Positions 19,790-29,451 of a DNA stretch of 64,000 bases are shown here, one piece after another (positions within the stretch are counted from its first letter, which is position 1; each line of letters opens with the position of its first letter). A program made the translations under genes and the position numbers. Below the pieces are notes generated by a model, which saw nothing but the letters and a program-made list of their open reading frames with translations, was not told the DNA's origin and ran no database searches. The stretch comes from Clavibacter zhangzhiyongii (GTDB lineage: Bacteria; Actinomycetota; Actinomycetes; Actinomycetales; Microbacteriaceae): assembly GCF_014775655.1 (NCBI RefSeq), contig NZ_CP061274.1, positions 1,550,001 to 1,614,000 of the forward strand, written 5' to 3'.

Positions 19790-20812
19790 ATGGTCTCGGA
19801 ACGCGGACTCGACGTCCTCCGGGTGATCGTGCAGGACTACGTGTCCAGCCGCGAGCCCGTGGGGTCCAAGTCCATCGTCGAGCGCCACGCGTTCGGCGTC
19901 TCGGCGGCCACCATCCGCAACGACATGGCCCTCCTCGAGGAGGAGGAGCTGATCGCGGCGCCGCACACCTCGTCGGGCCGCGTGCCCACGGACAAGGGCT
20001 ACCGCCTCTTCGTCGACCAGCTGGCCGACGTCCGCCCCCTCACCTCGGCGCAGCGCCAGGCCATCCACGTGTTCCTCGGGGAGTCCGTCGACCTCGACGA
20101 CGTGCTCGCCCGCACCGTGCGCCTCCTCGCGCAGCTCACCAACCAGGTCGCGCTCGTGCAGTACCCGTCGCTCGCGACGAGCCACGTGAAGCACGTCGAG
20201 CTCGTGCCGCTGTCGACCACGCGCGTCCTCACGGTGCTCATCACCGACACGGGTCGCGTGGAGCAGCGCGTCGTCGAGCTGGCGGGGGATCCGGACGACG
20301 CGTTCCTCGCCCGCATGCGCACGCGCATCAACCAGGTCGTCGGCGGCCTCGGGCTCGCGGAGGCGGCGACGCGGCTCGAGACGCTGTCCGACGAGGTCGA
20401 GCCCGACCAGCGCCAGGCCGCCTCCGCCCTCGCCGGCACGCTCGTCGAGCAGGTGCTGGCGAACCGGCAGGAGCGGCTGCTGCTCGCCGGATCCGCGAAC
20501 CTCGCCCGCACCGAGCGCGACTTCCCCGGCAGCATCTCGCCCGTCCTCGAGGCCATCGAGGAGCAGGTGGTGCTGCTGCGGCTGCTCGGCGAGATGGAGG
20601 CCGATCAGCACGGCGTCTCGGTGAGCATCGGCCGGGAGAACGCCCCGTTCGGCCTCGGCGAGACGAGCGTGCTCACCAGCGGCTACAGCTCGTCCGGCGG
20701 CGTGCTCGCGCGCCTCGGCGTGCTGGGGCCGACCCGCATGGACTACTCCACCAACATGGCGTCGGTGCGCGCGGTCGCGCGCTACCTCTCGCGCCTGCTC
20801 GAGGAGCGGTGA
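19790..20812 (+). CDS. hrcA: Heat-inducible transcriptional repressor HrcA
   Basis: A 340-residue repressor with an N-terminal winged helix (RGLDVLRVIVQDYVSSREPVGSKS, GVSAATIRNDMALLEEE) and the HrcA-specific C-terminal domain, including NRQERLLLAGSANL and TRMDYSTNMASV. It binds CIRCE sites controlling groE and related genes. The ATG at 19790 follows AGGAGGG; an upstream in-frame alternative at 19772 lies inside the operator and is less likely. It heads an operon with dnaJ and the rsmE-era series. dnaK and grpE are absent here, as expected for actinobacteria with a second dnaJ next to hrcA. Confidence 0.96.
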   Translation: MVSERGLDVLRVIVQDYVSSREPVGSKSIVERHAFGVSAATIRNDMALLEEEELIAAPHTSSGRVPTDKGYRLFVDQLADVRPLTSAQRQAIHVFLGESVDLDDVLARTVRLLAQLTNQVALVQYPSLATSHVKHVELVPLSTTRVLTVLITDTGRVEQRVVELAGDPDDAFLARMRTRINQVVGGLGLAEAATRLETLSDEVEPDQRQAASALAGTLVEQVLANRQERLLLAGSANLARTERDFPGSISPVLEAIEEQVVLLRLLGEMEADQHGVSVSIGRENAPFGLGETSVLTSGYSSSGGVLARLGVLGPTRMDYSTNMASVRAVARYLSRLLEER

Positions 20813-20872
20813 CGGCCCCGCGCCGGCGCACCGCCCCTGTTCCCCACGACCATCACCACCGAAGGGCCCGAC

Positions 20873-21988
20873 GTGGCTGACCACTACGAAGTACTCGGCG
20901 TGAGCCGCGAGGCGACGCCAGAGGAGATCAAGAAGGCGTACCGCAAGCAGGCGCGCCAGCTCCACCCGGACGTCAACGACGCCCCCGACGCGGCCGAGCG
21001 CTTCAAGCTCGTGACGCACGCGTACGACGTGCTCTCCGACCCGCAGCAGCGCCAGCAGTACGACCTCGGCCCGCAGGCCGGGTTCGGCGGCCAGGGCGGG
21101 CAGGGGTTCGGCGGCTTCGGCGACATCTTCGAGACGTTCTTCGGCGGCCAGCAGGGCGGCGGCGGGCGCGGTCCGCGCTCGCGCCAGGAGCGCGGCCAGG
21201 ACGCGCTGCTCCGCGTCGAGGTCGAGCTCGAGGAGGTCATCTTCGGGGTGCACCGCGACCTCGAGATCGACACGGCCGTCGTGTGCGACACGTGCCACGG
21301 ATCCTGCGCGCAGCCCGGCACGAGCGCCGTCACGTGCGACATCTGCCGCGGCTCCGGCAGCATCCAGCGCCAGGTGCGCTCGCTCCTCGGCAACGTCATG
21401 ACGTCGAGCCCCTGCGGCACCTGCCGCGGCTACGGCACCGTCATCCCGCACCCGTGCCCCACGTGCGCCGGCCAGGGCCGCGTGCGCGCGCGCCGCACGG
21501 TGCCGGTCGACATCCCGGCCGGCGTCGACACGGGGCTCCGCCTCCAGATGCCGGGCTCCGGCGAGGTCGGCCCCGCGGGCGGCCCGAACGGCGACCTCTA
21601 CCTCGAGATCAAGGTGGCGCACCACGACGTCTTCAGCCGCAACGGCGACGACCTGCTCGCGACCGTCGAGGTGAGCATGGTCGACGCGATCCTCGGCAGC
21701 GACGCGCACATCGAGGCGCTCGACGGCGACGTCGACCTCGAGCTCCGCCCCGGCATCCAGAGCGCCGAGATCATCACGGTGCGCGGGCGCGGCGTCACGA
21801 AGCTCCGGGGCTCCGGCCGCGGCGACCTGAAGATCGGCATCCAGGTGGTCACCCCGCAGAAGCTCGACCACAGGGAGCGCGACCTCATCCAGCAGTTCGC
21901 GAAGCGCAACAAGGCGCCGGCCCCGCACCTCGCGCACTTCCAGCAGGGCCTGTTCCAGAAGCTCCGCGACCGCTTCCTCAACGTCTGA
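20873..21988 (+). CDS. dnaJ: Chaperone DnaJ (type I Hsp40, DnaJ2)
   Basis: Co-chaperone that stimulates DnaK ATPase; 371 residues. J domain with HPD at 31-33, a Gly/Phe-rich linker (about 67-103), then four zinc-binding CxxCxGxG-type repeats ([32 protein letters not shown]). The first repeat ends in Cys instead of Gly. The C-terminal beta-sandwich substrate domains follow. The start is GTG 20873. It lies directly downstream of hrcA, which identifies it as the HrcA-linked copy rather than the dnaK-operon copy. Confidence 0.95.
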   Translation: MADHYEVLGVSREATPEEIKKAYRKQARQLHPDVNDAPDAAERFKLVTHAYDVLSDPQQRQQYDLGPQAGFGGQGGQGFGGFGDIFETFFGGQQGGGGRGPRSRQERGQDALLRVEVELEEVIFGVHRDLEIDTAVVCDTCHGSCAQPGTSAVTCDICRGSGSIQRQVRSLLGNVMTSSPCGTCRGYGTVIPHPCPTCAGQGRVRARRTVPVDIPAGVDTGLRLQMPGSGEVGPAGGPNGDLYLEIKVAHHDVFSRNGDDLLATVEVSMVDAILGSDAHIEALDGDVDLELRPGIQSAEIITVRGRGVTKLRGSGRGDLKIGIQVVTPQKLDHRERDLIQQFAKRNKAPAPHLAHFQQGLFQKLRDRFLNV

Positions 21989-21990
21989 CC

Positions 21991-22743
21991 GTGGCGCACT
22001 TCTACCTCGCCGACGACATGGGCGCGAGCGGCCTCGCGGTCGACCGCGTCATCGTGCTCACCGGGCAGGAGGCGCGGCACGCCGTGACCGTGAGCCGCGT
22101 GCGCGCGGGGGAGGCGCTCCTCGTCGGCGACGGGCGCGGCACCGTCGCGTCGTGCACCGTGACGTCGGCGGACGCCCAGCGCCTGGAGCTCCGCGTCGGA
22201 TCGGTCGAGGCGCACCCGGAGCCGTCGCCGCGCGTGGTCCTCGTGCAGGCGCTCGCCAAGGGCGACCGCGACGAGCTGGCCGTGCAGGCCGCGACCGAGC
22301 TGGGCGTCGACGCCGTGATCCCGTGGCAGGCACAGCGCTCCGTCTCCCGCTGGGAGGGCGCCAAGGTCGCCAAGGGGCGGGAGCGGTGGCGCGCGATCGT
22401 GCGCGAGGCCGTCAAGCAGTCCATCCGGCCGCGCGTGCCCGAGGTGGAGGAGCTCGCCACCACCGAGGACCTCGTGCGCCTCGCCGCCACCGCGCGCGTG
22501 CTCGTGCTCGACCCGACCGCCGAGGCTCGGCTGTCGCGGCTCGACCTGACCGTGCCGGGCGACGGGTCGGCGACGGACGTGCTGCTCGTCGTCGGGCCCG
22601 AGGGCGGCATCAGCCCGGCCGAGGTCGAGGCGCTCCGGGACGCCGGCGCCGTGCCCGTGGCGCTCGGCTCCGGGATCCTCCGCACGTCCACCGCCGGGCC
22701 CGCGGGGCTGGCGCTCGTCAACGCCGCCCTCGGACGCTGGTGA
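21991..22743 (+). CDS. rsmE: 16S rRNA (uracil1498-N3)-methyltransferase
   Basis: A 250-residue SPOUT-fold RNA methyltransferase. It has an N-terminal PUA-like part (MAHFYLADDM ... QEARHAVTVSRVRAGE), then LVQALAKGDRDELAVQAATELGV and the SAM-binding knot VGPEGGISPAEVEAL ... LGSGILRTSTAG. It methylates U1498 of 16S rRNA. The GTG start at 21991 is 2 nt after the dnaJ stop, so it is part of the same operon. Confidence 0.95.
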   Translation: MAHFYLADDMGASGLAVDRVIVLTGQEARHAVTVSRVRAGEALLVGDGRGTVASCTVTSADAQRLELRVGSVEAHPEPSPRVVLVQALAKGDRDELAVQAATELGVDAVIPWQAQRSVSRWEGAKVAKGRERWRAIVREAVKQSIRPRVPEVEELATTEDLVRLAATARVLVLDPTAEARLSRLDLTVPGDGSATDVLLVVGPEGGISPAEVEALRDAGAVPVALGSGILRTSTAGPAGLALVNAALGRW

Positions 22744-22759
22744 CGTCGCGGGTCCCGCG

Positions 22760-22765
22760 TAGGCT
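22760..22765 (+). promoter_or_regulatory. Internal leaderless promoter before the HIT gene
   Basis: TAGGCT ends 6 nt before the ATG at 22772, in the 28-bp gap after rsmE. It would let HIT-phoH-ybeY-era be transcribed independently of HrcA control. Confidence 0.55.
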
Positions 22766-22771
22766 GGGCGC

Positions 22772-23131
22772 ATGAGCGACACCCGAGAGCCCACCGTCTT
22801 CGAGCGCATCGTCGCCCGTGAGATCCCGGCCCAGATCGTCGCGGAGACCGACCGCGTCATCGCCTTCGAGGACATCGCCCCCAAGGCGCCCGTGCACGTG
22901 CTCGTGGTGCCCAAGACGGCCGCGCATCGCGACGTCGTCGAGCTCGCCGCGGCCGACCCGGACCTCCTCGCGGAGGTCGTCGAGGTCGCCTCGCGCATCG
23001 GCGCCGAGCGCGCGGGCGGTCAGTTCCGCCTCGTGTTCAACACGGGCGCGGACGCCGGCCAGACGGTCTTCCACGTGCACGCGCACGTGCTCGCCGGCTT
23101 CGGCGGCCAGGAGGACCATGTCGGGCTCTGA
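22772..23131 (+). CDS. HIT family (HinT-like) nucleotide hydrolase
   Basis: A 119-residue histidine-triad protein. The signature HVHAHV is at 101-106, and the N-terminal part has the HinT pattern (FERIVAREIPAQIVAETDRVIAFEDIAPKAPVHVLVVPK). HinT enzymes hydrolyse nucleoside phosphoramidates; the physiological substrate here is unknown. It overlaps phoH by 14 bp. Confidence 0.92.
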   Translation: MSDTREPTVFERIVAREIPAQIVAETDRVIAFEDIAPKAPVHVLVVPKTAAHRDVVELAAADPDLLAEVVEVASRIGAERAGGQFRLVFNTGADAGQTVFHVHAHVLAGFGGQEDHVGL

Positions 23132-24161
23132 CCCGCGGGGAGCGGCCGACGCGGACCGCGTGGAGCAGACCGCGACCGTCGACGGCGTGCTCATGGTCCG
23201 GCTGCTCGGACCCCAGGACCGGCTGCTCCGGCAGATCGAGCGCGAGCACCCGGACGTCGACGTCCGGGTCCGCGGCAACGAGATCACGCTCGTCGGGACC
23301 CGGGCCGGCGTCGCCGCCGCGCGCCGGCTCATCGACGAGGTCGTGACGATGGTGGAGGACGGACAGCACGTGGAGCCCCAGGAGATCGAGACGAGCGCCC
23401 GGCGGCTCGGCGAGGACGACGCGCGGACCCTGTCCGACGTGCTGAGCGAGGCCATCGTGCAGTCGCGCGGCCGCACCGTCCGCCCGAAGACGCAGGGCCA
23501 GAAGCAGTACGTGCAGGCGATCGACGAGAACACGATCGTGTTCGGCATCGGCCCCGCCGGCACGGGCAAGACCTACCTCGCCATGGCCAAGGCCGTGCAG
23601 GCGCTGCAGCGCAAGGAGGTCGAGCGGATCATCCTCACGCGCCCGGCCGTCGAGGCGGGGGAGCGGCTCGGCTACCTGCCCGGCTCCCTCACCGACAAGA
23701 TCGACCCGTACCTCCGGCCGCTGTTCGACGCGCTCAACGAGATGATGGATCCCGAGCTCGTGCCGAAGCTCATGGCCTCCAACACCATCGAGGTCGCGCC
23801 GCTCGCCTACATGCGCGGCCGCACGCTGAACAACGCGTTCGTCGTGCTCGACGAGGCGCAGAACACCACGCCCGAGCAGATGAAGATGTTCCTCACCCGC
23901 CTCGGCTTCGGCTCGAAGATGGTGGTCACGGGCGACATCACGCAGGTCGACCTGCCCACGGGCTCGAGCGGCCTGCAGCTCGTGACGCGCGTGCTGGACG
24001 GCATGGACGACATCCACTTCTCCCGCCTCACGAGCGACGACGTCGTGCGGCACACCCTGGTCGGCCGCATCGTGGACGCGTACACGCGCTACGACGCGGA
24101 GCGCCAGGCCGCCGACCACCTCCGCGCCGAGCGCCGCACCGCCCCTGGGAGCACCCGATGA
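23118..24161 (+). CDS. phoH: PhoH-like P-loop ATPase
   Basis: A 347-residue PhoH-family protein with an N-terminal KH-like segment (about 25-85) and an ATPase domain. Walker A is GPAGTGKT (145-152); the Walker B region is [22 protein letters not shown]. The family is linked to RNA metabolism and is almost always next to ybeY, as here. The ATG at 23118 lies inside the HIT gene after GGAGGA; the overlap and the ATGA junction with ybeY indicate translational coupling. Confidence 0.93.
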   Translation: MSGSDPRGAADADRVEQTATVDGVLMVRLLGPQDRLLRQIEREHPDVDVRVRGNEITLVGTRAGVAAARRLIDEVVTMVEDGQHVEPQEIETSARRLGEDDARTLSDVLSEAIVQSRGRTVRPKTQGQKQYVQAIDENTIVFGIGPAGTGKTYLAMAKAVQALQRKEVERIILTRPAVEAGERLGYLPGSLTDKIDPYLRPLFDALNEMMDPELVPKLMASNTIEVAPLAYMRGRTLNNAFVVLDEAQNTTPEQMKMFLTRLGFGSKMVVTGDITQVDLPTGSSGLQLVTRVLDGMDDIHFSRLTSDDVVRHTLVGRIVDAYTRYDAERQAADHLRAERRTAPGSTR

Positions 24162-24619
24162 GCATCGAGATCAACAACGAGTCCGCGATCGAGGTGGACG
24201 AGCCGCTCATCCAGCGCCTCGCCACCTACGCGCTCGACACCCTGCACGTGCACCCCGACGCCGAGCTCGCCATCGTGATGGTCGACGAGGGCGCGATGGA
24301 GCAGCTGCACGTGCAGTGGATGGACGAGCCGGGCCCCACCGACGTGCTCAGCTTCCCGATGGACGAGCTGCGGCCCGGCACCGAGGACCGTCCGACGCCG
24401 GCCGGGCTCCTCGGCGACATCGTGGTGTGCCCGCAGGTCGCGGCCGAGCAGGCCGTGACGGCCGGGCACTCGACCATGGAGGAGATCCTGCTGCTCACGG
24501 CGCACGGCATCCTCCACCTGCTCGGGTTCGACCACGCGGAGCCCGACGAGGAGCGCGAGATGTTCGGGCTCCAGCGCGACATCCTGATCGGGTTCGCCAT
24601 GAGCGAGCGCGGTCGCTGA
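24158..24619 (+). CDS. ybeY: Endoribonuclease YbeY (rRNA maturation factor)
   Basis: A 153-residue zinc-dependent endoribonuclease used in 16S rRNA processing and ribosome quality control. The metal site [11 protein letters not shown] gives His116, His120 and His126 (HX3HX5H). The upstream [15 protein letters not shown] loop is family-conserved. The ATG overlaps the phoH stop by 4 bp. Confidence 0.96.
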   Translation: MSIEINNESAIEVDEPLIQRLATYALDTLHVHPDAELAIVMVDEGAMEQLHVQWMDEPGPTDVLSFPMDELRPGTEDRPTPAGLLGDIVVCPQVAAEQAVTAGHSTMEEILLLTAHGILHLLGFDHAEPDEEREMFGLQRDILIGFAMSERGR

Positions 24620-24629
24620 CCCGCCGCCG

Positions 24630-25952
24630 ATGCTCGCCCTCCTCGTCCCCGCCTTCCTCCTGGTCGTGCTCGGCGGCCTGTTCGCCGCCGCGGAGTCCGC
24701 CATCTCGTCGCTGTCCCGCGCGGACATCCAGGAGCTGGCGCTCACGTCGCGCGCCCGCCGGTCGATGCTCGCCATCTCCACCGACACCGGCGCCTACGTC
24801 AACTCGCTGAGCTTCGTCCGCATCGTGGCGGAGACGAGCGCCGCCGTCCTGGTGACGCTCGCGCTCGTGGACGCGTTCGACGAGTGGTGGATCACGCTCC
24901 TGGTCGCCGCCGCGATCATGACGGGCGTGTCCTTCGTCCTCGTCGGCGCCAGCCCGCGGTCCGTCGGCCGGGTGCACGCGCGCCCGCTGCTCGCGTGGAC
25001 GGCGCTGCTCGTGCGCGGGATCCGCGTCTCCATCGGCCCCGTCGCCGACGCCCTCGTCGCCCTCGGCAACCGGGTCACGCCCGGCCGCCCGAAGACCGTC
25101 GCCACGTTCACCAGCGAGGAGCAGCTGCTCAGCATGGTCGACGAGGCCACCGAGCTCGAGGTGCTCGAGGAGGACGACCGCGAGCTCATCCACTCCATCT
25201 TCGAGTTCAACGACACCGTGGTGCGCGAGGTGATGATCCCGCGCACCGACATGGTCGTGGTCGAGCAGACCGCGCACGTCGGCAGCGCGCTCGGGCTCTT
25301 CCTCTCCCGCGGCATCTCGCGCGCGCCCGTCACGGGCCGCGACTCCGACGAGATCGAGGGCGTGCTGTACCTCCGCGACCTCGCGCGCATGGTCTACGAG
25401 CGGCCCGAGGAGGCGGAGCGCACGACGGTGGACCAGCTCGCGCGTCCGGCCGTCTTCGTCCCCGAGTCGCAGAAGGCCGACGCGCTGCTGCGGCAGATGC
25501 AGCTCGAGTCCAACCACCTCGCGATGGTGGTCGACGAGTACGGCGGCATCGCCGGCCTCGTGACGCTCGAGGACCTCATCGAGGAGCTCGTCGGCGACAT
25601 CAGCGACGAGTACGACCGCGACGTGCCCGAGTACGAGGACCTCGGCGACGGCGTGTACCGTGTGAGCGCCCGGCTCCCGATCGACGAGCTGGGCGACCTG
25701 TTCGGGCTCGAGCTCGACGACGACGACGTGGACAGCGCCGGCGGCCTCCTCGCGAAGACCCTGGGGCGCCTGCCGGAGCGCGGGTCCGTGGTGCGCGTCG
25801 GCGGGCTGGTCCTCACGGCCGACCGGGTCGAGGGGCGCCGCACGCGCATCAGCACGATCCTCGTCGAGCGCGACCGCGCGGACGACCCCGACGACGACCA
25901 CGAGGCGGCCCCCGCGGGCGCCGCCGCCAGCAGAGGACACGACCATGACTGA
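24630..25952 (+). CDS. CNNM/CorC-type membrane protein with CBS domains
   Basis: A 440-residue membrane protein of the hemolysin-C/CorC (CNNM) family, associated with magnesium or other cation export or homeostasis. The N-terminal DUF21 transmembrane domain (about 1-140) begins MLALLVPAFLLVVLGGLFAAAE. Two CBS domains follow (about 195-320; IPRTDMVVVEQ, and LQMQLESNHLAMVVDEYGGIAGLVTLEDLIEELVG in essence). The C-terminal CorC_HlyC domain has VSARLPIDELGDLFGL. It sits between ybeY and era, as in most actinobacteria, and overlaps era by 8 bp. Confidence 0.9.
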   Translation: MLALLVPAFLLVVLGGLFAAAESAISSLSRADIQELALTSRARRSMLAISTDTGAYVNSLSFVRIVAETSAAVLVTLALVDAFDEWWITLLVAAAIMTGVSFVLVGASPRSVGRVHARPLLAWTALLVRGIRVSIGPVADALVALGNRVTPGRPKTVATFTSEEQLLSMVDEATELEVLEEDDRELIHSIFEFNDTVVREVMIPRTDMVVVEQTAHVGSALGLFLSRGISRAPVTGRDSDEIEGVLYLRDLARMVYERPEEAERTTVDQLARPAVFVPESQKADALLRQMQLESNHLAMVVDEYGGIAGLVTLEDLIEELVGDISDEYDRDVPEYEDLGDGVYRVSARLPIDELGDLFGLELDDDDVDSAGGLLAKTLGRLPERGSVVRVGGLVLTADRVEGRRTRISTILVERDRADDPDDDHEAAPAGAAASRGHDHD

Positions 25953-26994
25953 TCCCCGCGACGACGACCGCGCGGCCGACGCCGTCGAGGACGCGACGGC
26001 GGAGGGCGCGGACGCCCCGGCCCCCGCGCCGCTCTCCGACGAGGCATGGGGCATCGACCGCGCCGCCGAGCCCGCGCGTGCCGCACGCAAGCCGCGCGGC
26101 GGCGCCCCCGCCTACCGGGCCGGCTTCGTCTCCTTCGTCGGCCGCCCGAACGTCGGCAAGTCGACGCTCACCAACGCGCTCGTGGGCGAGAAGGTCGCCA
26201 TCACGAGCTCCAAGCCGCAGACGACGCGCAAGGCCATCCGCGGCATCGTGCACCGGCCCGACGGGCAGCTGATCCTCGTCGACACCCCCGGGATCCACCG
26301 CCCGCGCACGCTCCTCGGCGAGCGGCTGAACGCGCTGGTGCAGACGACGCTCGGCGACGTCGACGTCATCGGCCTGTGCATCCCGGCCGACGAGCGGATC
26401 GGCCCGGGCGACCGCTTCATCAACGAGCAGCTCGACGAGTACCCGCGCGCCCGCAAGATCGCCATCGTCACCAAGACCGACTCCGCCTCGCGCCACGCGG
26501 TCGCCGAGCAGCTGCTCGCCGTGCAGGAGCTGCGCGAGTGGGACGCCATCGTGCCCGTCTCGGCCGTGGAGGCCATCCAGCTCGACGCGCTCGTGGGGGA
26601 GCTCCTCAAGGCGCTGCCCGTCTCCGAGCAGCTCTACCCGTCGGACGCCGTCACCGAGGAGGGGCTCGAGGCGCGCATCTCGGAGCTCATCCGCGAGGCC
26701 GCGCTCGAGGGCGTGCAGGACGAGCTGCCGCACTCGCTCGCCGTCACGATCGACGACATGATCGAGCGCGAGGACAAGGAGCTCCTCGAGATCTACGCGA
26801 ACCTCTTCGTCGAGCGGGACAGCCAGAAGGGCATCGTCATCGGCGCCCAGGGGTCCCGGCTCAAGCACGTGGGCCAGGTGGCGCGCGCGCAGATCGAGCC
26901 GCTCGTCGGGAAGCGCGTCTTCCTGTCGCTGCGCGTGAAGATCGCCAAGGACTGGCAGCGCGACCCGAAGCTGCTCGGCCGCCTCGGCTTCTGA
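25945..26994 (+). CDS. era: GTPase Era
   Basis: Ribosome-assembly GTPase, 349 residues. It is about 50 residues longer than typical because of an acidic Ala/Asp/Pro-rich N-terminal extension (1-55). G1 is GRPNVGKST at 66-74; DTPGIHRP (G3) and TKTD (G4) follow. The C-terminal KH domain (ERDSQKGIVIGAQGSRLKHVG) binds the 3' end of 16S rRNA. It closes the hrcA-era operon. The long extension is not obviously a start error: the ATG at 25945 follows the CNNM gene with an 8-bp overlap. Confidence 0.96.
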   Translation: MTDPRDDDRAADAVEDATAEGADAPAPAPLSDEAWGIDRAAEPARAARKPRGGAPAYRAGFVSFVGRPNVGKSTLTNALVGEKVAITSSKPQTTRKAIRGIVHRPDGQLILVDTPGIHRPRTLLGERLNALVQTTLGDVDVIGLCIPADERIGPGDRFINEQLDEYPRARKIAIVTKTDSASRHAVAEQLLAVQELREWDAIVPVSAVEAIQLDALVGELLKALPVSEQLYPSDAVTEEGLEARISELIREAALEGVQDELPHSLAVTIDDMIEREDKELLEIYANLFVERDSQKGIVIGAQGSRLKHVGQVARAQIEPLVGKRVFLSLRVKIAKDWQRDPKLLGRLGF

Positions 26995-27091
26995 CCCGCC
27001 AGGCGGGCGGCCCGTACATCGCGCGGATGAGATCGGGTCGCCGCCGCGGGGATCCTCGGCCCGGAGCGTCCTGCGGCCGGCTCCCGGCACG

Positions 27092-27097
27092 TACGGT
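27092..27097 (+). promoter_or_regulatory. Leaderless -10 element of the sensor kinase gene
   Basis: TACGGT ends 6 nt before the ATG at 27104. Confidence 0.55.
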
Positions 27098-27103
27098 GGT
27101 CGC

Positions 27104-28609
27104 ATGCTCCGCCGGATCCCGAGGTACCAGGTCGTCCTCGACGTCGTCCTCGCGGTGGCGTTCGTCGCCCTCCTCGCCCCGGGCTCGATCGGCGTGGCGG
27201 CCACGAGCGCCTTCGGCATCTTCTCGTTCACGACCTCCGAGGTCTCGCTGGCGCTCGTGCTCGTCATGGGCGCGGCGCTGTCCGTCCGCCGCACCATGCC
27301 GGGGCTGTCACTCGCGATCGCCTGGGCGGGCGCGGTCATCCAGATGAGCGCGGGGGCGAGCGTCGAGCCCGGCGACATCGCCATCGCGGGCGTCGTCTAC
27401 TGCAGCGCCGCGTACGGCGGCCGCGTCACCCGCGCCCTCGGCCTCACCTCCGCCGTCGTCGGCGGCGTCGTCGCCGCGCTGTACCTGTCGTACGCGGCCG
27501 GCCGCGTCCCCGTCGGCCGCCTCGCGTTCAGCACGGGGGAGTGGGCCGACTTCGCGACGCTCTTCCTCTTCCTCCTCCTCTGCGCGTGGAGCGTGCTGCT
27601 CGCCTCGTGGACCGCGGGACGTCTCGTGGTGGCGTCGCGCGCGTCGCACGAGAGCCGGGACGCGCAGGAGGCGGCCGAGCGCGACCAGGCCCGCGCGCTG
27701 CACGACGTGGTGGTCGAGCAGGAGCGGAACCGCATCGCGCGCGACATGCACGACGTCGTCGCGCACTCGCTGGCCGTCGTCATCGCGCAGGCCGACGGCG
27801 CCCGCTACGCCCGGCTGGTGGATCCCGACGCCGCCGACCAGGCGCTCCGCACCATCTCCACGACCGCCCGGCAGGCGCTCGGCGACGTGCGGATCCTCCT
27901 CGGGCAGCTCCGGCACAGCGAGGACGACACCCCGCAGCCGGAGCTCAAGGAGCTGAGCGACCTCATCGACCAGATGCGCTCCACGGGCCTCGCCATCGAG
28001 TTCGTCGAGACGGGCGCGCCCGGCGCGTTCGGCACCGGTCAGCAGCTCGCGGTCTACCGGATCGTGCAGGAGGCGCTCACCAACGCGCTCCGGCACGGCG
28101 ACGTCGGCCACCCGGTCGAGGTGGAGCTGGCCTGGGAGCCCGACGGCGTCTCCGTGTCGGTGCGCAGCCGCACCCTCCCGGAGCCCGCGCGGCCGACGCG
28201 CGCCACGACCGGGATCATCGCGCTGCCCGTGCTCCCGCCCGCGCCGACGCCGCCCGCGCAGCCCGTCGGGCACGGCCTGGCCGGCATGCGCGAGCGCGCG
28301 ACGCTGTCGGGCGGCCGGTTCTCCGCGGGCGTGCGCGACGGCGTCTGGACCGTCTCCGCCTGGATCCCGTTCGCCCCCGCGACGCGACCCGTGCCGCGCG
28401 TCGCCGTCCCCGGCGGGGACGCCGCCTCGGGCGCGGACGCCCGCAGCCGCCCCCTCACCCTCGACGAGCTGTTCCCGCCCGAGGCCGCGGCGGCCGGCAC
28501 CGCGACCCCGGGGGCGCCCTCCCCGCGCGTCAGCCCGCACCGCACCGCCGCCGCGCGCGGTGCCGCCGCCGCGCGACGCGCCCGCGACGACCGGCCCGCC
28601 GGGTCCTGA
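27104..28609 (+). CDS. Two-component sensor histidine kinase (NarL-type, HisKA_3)
   Basis: A 501-residue membrane kinase. About four to five helices lie in the first 160 residues. The HisKA_3 dimerisation box has the phospho-acceptor His216 in RNRIARDMHDVVAHSLAV. A HATPase_c domain follows (VYRIVQEALTNALRHG, then GHGLAGMRERATLSGG). The last 80 or so residues, after the ATPase (from about 420), form a disordered Ala/Arg/Pro-rich tail, unusual for this class. The signal is unknown. The cognate regulator lies 53 bp downstream. Confidence 0.9.
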   Translation: MLRRIPRYQVVLDVVLAVAFVALLAPGSIGVAATSAFGIFSFTTSEVSLALVLVMGAALSVRRTMPGLSLAIAWAGAVIQMSAGASVEPGDIAIAGVVYCSAAYGGRVTRALGLTSAVVGGVVAALYLSYAAGRVPVGRLAFSTGEWADFATLFLFLLLCAWSVLLASWTAGRLVVASRASHESRDAQEAAERDQARALHDVVVEQERNRIARDMHDVVAHSLAVVIAQADGARYARLVDPDAADQALRTISTTARQALGDVRILLGQLRHSEDDTPQPELKELSDLIDQMRSTGLAIEFVETGAPGAFGTGQQLAVYRIVQEALTNALRHGDVGHPVEVELAWEPDGVSVSVRSRTLPEPARPTRATTGIIALPVLPPAPTPPAQPVGHGLAGMRERATLSGGRFSAGVRDGVWTVSAWIPFAPATRPVPRVAVPGGDAASGADARSRPLTLDELFPPEAAAAGTATPGAPSPRVSPHRTAAARGAAAARRARDDRPAGS

Positions 28610-28662
28610 TCCCGCGCACCCCGCGCTACGCTCCGACCGCCCCTCCCGACCGAAGGACCCCC

Positions 28663-29349
28663 GTGCCCACCCCACCGATCCGCGTCGCCCTGGTCGACGA
28701 CCAGGCCCTGTTCCGCACGGGCGTCCGCATGCTCATCTCCTCCCAGCCCGACCTGGAGTTCGCCGGCGAGGCGGCGAACGGCGAGGAGGCGGTGGCGCTC
28801 GCCCGCCAGGAGCGCCCCGACGTGATCCTCATGGACATCCGCATGCCCGTGATGGACGGCATCCAGGCCACCGCCGAGGTCCTCCGCGCCGCGGACGCCC
28901 GCGGCGAACGCCCGCCGCGCGTCCTCGTGCTCACCACCTTCGACCTCGACGAGAGCGCCGCCCGGGCGATCCGCGCGGGCGCCAGCGGCTTCGTGCTGAA
29001 GGACGCCGACCCCGAGTTCCTCCTCGCGGCGATCCGGACGGTGCACGCGGGCAACAGCGTCATCGCGGCGTCGGCGACCCGGCAGCTGCTCGAGCACTTC
29101 GACCCGGGATCCCGGCCGCGCGTCGCCCCGCCGGAGTTCGCGGCGCTCACCTCGCGCGAGCGGGAGATCTTCGTGCTCGCCGCCCGCGGGCTGAGCAACG
29201 CCGAGATCGCGCAGGCCGAGTTCCTCAGCGAGGCGACGGTGAAGACGCACGTCAGCCGCATCCTCGCGAAGCTCAGCCTCCGCGACCGCGTGCAGCTCGT
29301 CGTCTTCGCCTTCGAGCACCGTCTGACGGGGGCGCAGCCGGGCGCCTGA
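28663..29349 (+). CDS. Two-component response regulator, NarL/LuxR family
   Basis: A 228-residue regulator. Receiver domain with acidic pocket Asp12/Asp13 and phospho-acceptor Asp58 (VILMDIRMPVMDG), and the conserved Lys in FVLKDAD. The C-terminal LuxR-type helix-turn-helix is LTSREREIFVLAARGLSNAEIA ... TVKTHVSRILAKL. The GTG at 28663 follows CGAAGGAC. It is paired with the upstream sensor kinase. Targets cannot be inferred; the esterase/DUF2156 pair downstream is one candidate by position only. Confidence 0.92.
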   Translation: MPTPPIRVALVDDQALFRTGVRMLISSQPDLEFAGEAANGEEAVALARQERPDVILMDIRMPVMDGIQATAEVLRAADARGERPPRVLVLTTFDLDESAARAIRAGASGFVLKDADPEFLLAAIRTVHAGNSVIAASATRQLLEHFDPGSRPRVAPPEFAALTSREREIFVLAARGLSNAEIAQAEFLSEATVKTHVSRILAKLSLRDRVQLVVFAFEHRLTGAQPGA

Positions 29350-29386
29350 TCGCCGGCACGCCTCGCGCTGGCCGCTCCGCGGTCCT

Positions 29387-29409
29387 CACCGCTCTCCGAG
29401 GGAGCGGTG
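29387..29409 (+). terminator. Hairpin after the response regulator
   Basis: Arms CACCGCTC and GAGCGGTG (8 bp) around a 7-nt loop, 38 nt after the stop. Followed at once by TAGATT, the likely -10 of the next gene. Confidence 0.5.
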
Positions 29410-29412
29410 GGC

Positions 29413-29418
29413 TAGATT
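29413..29418 (+). promoter_or_regulatory. Probable -10 element of the esterase operon
   Basis: TAGATT lies 33 nt before the GTG at 29452; a Shine-Dalgarno-like AGAGGA is present in the short leader. Confidence 0.4.
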
Positions 29419-29451
29419 CGATCGCCGCAGCTTCCGCACCAGAGGACCACC

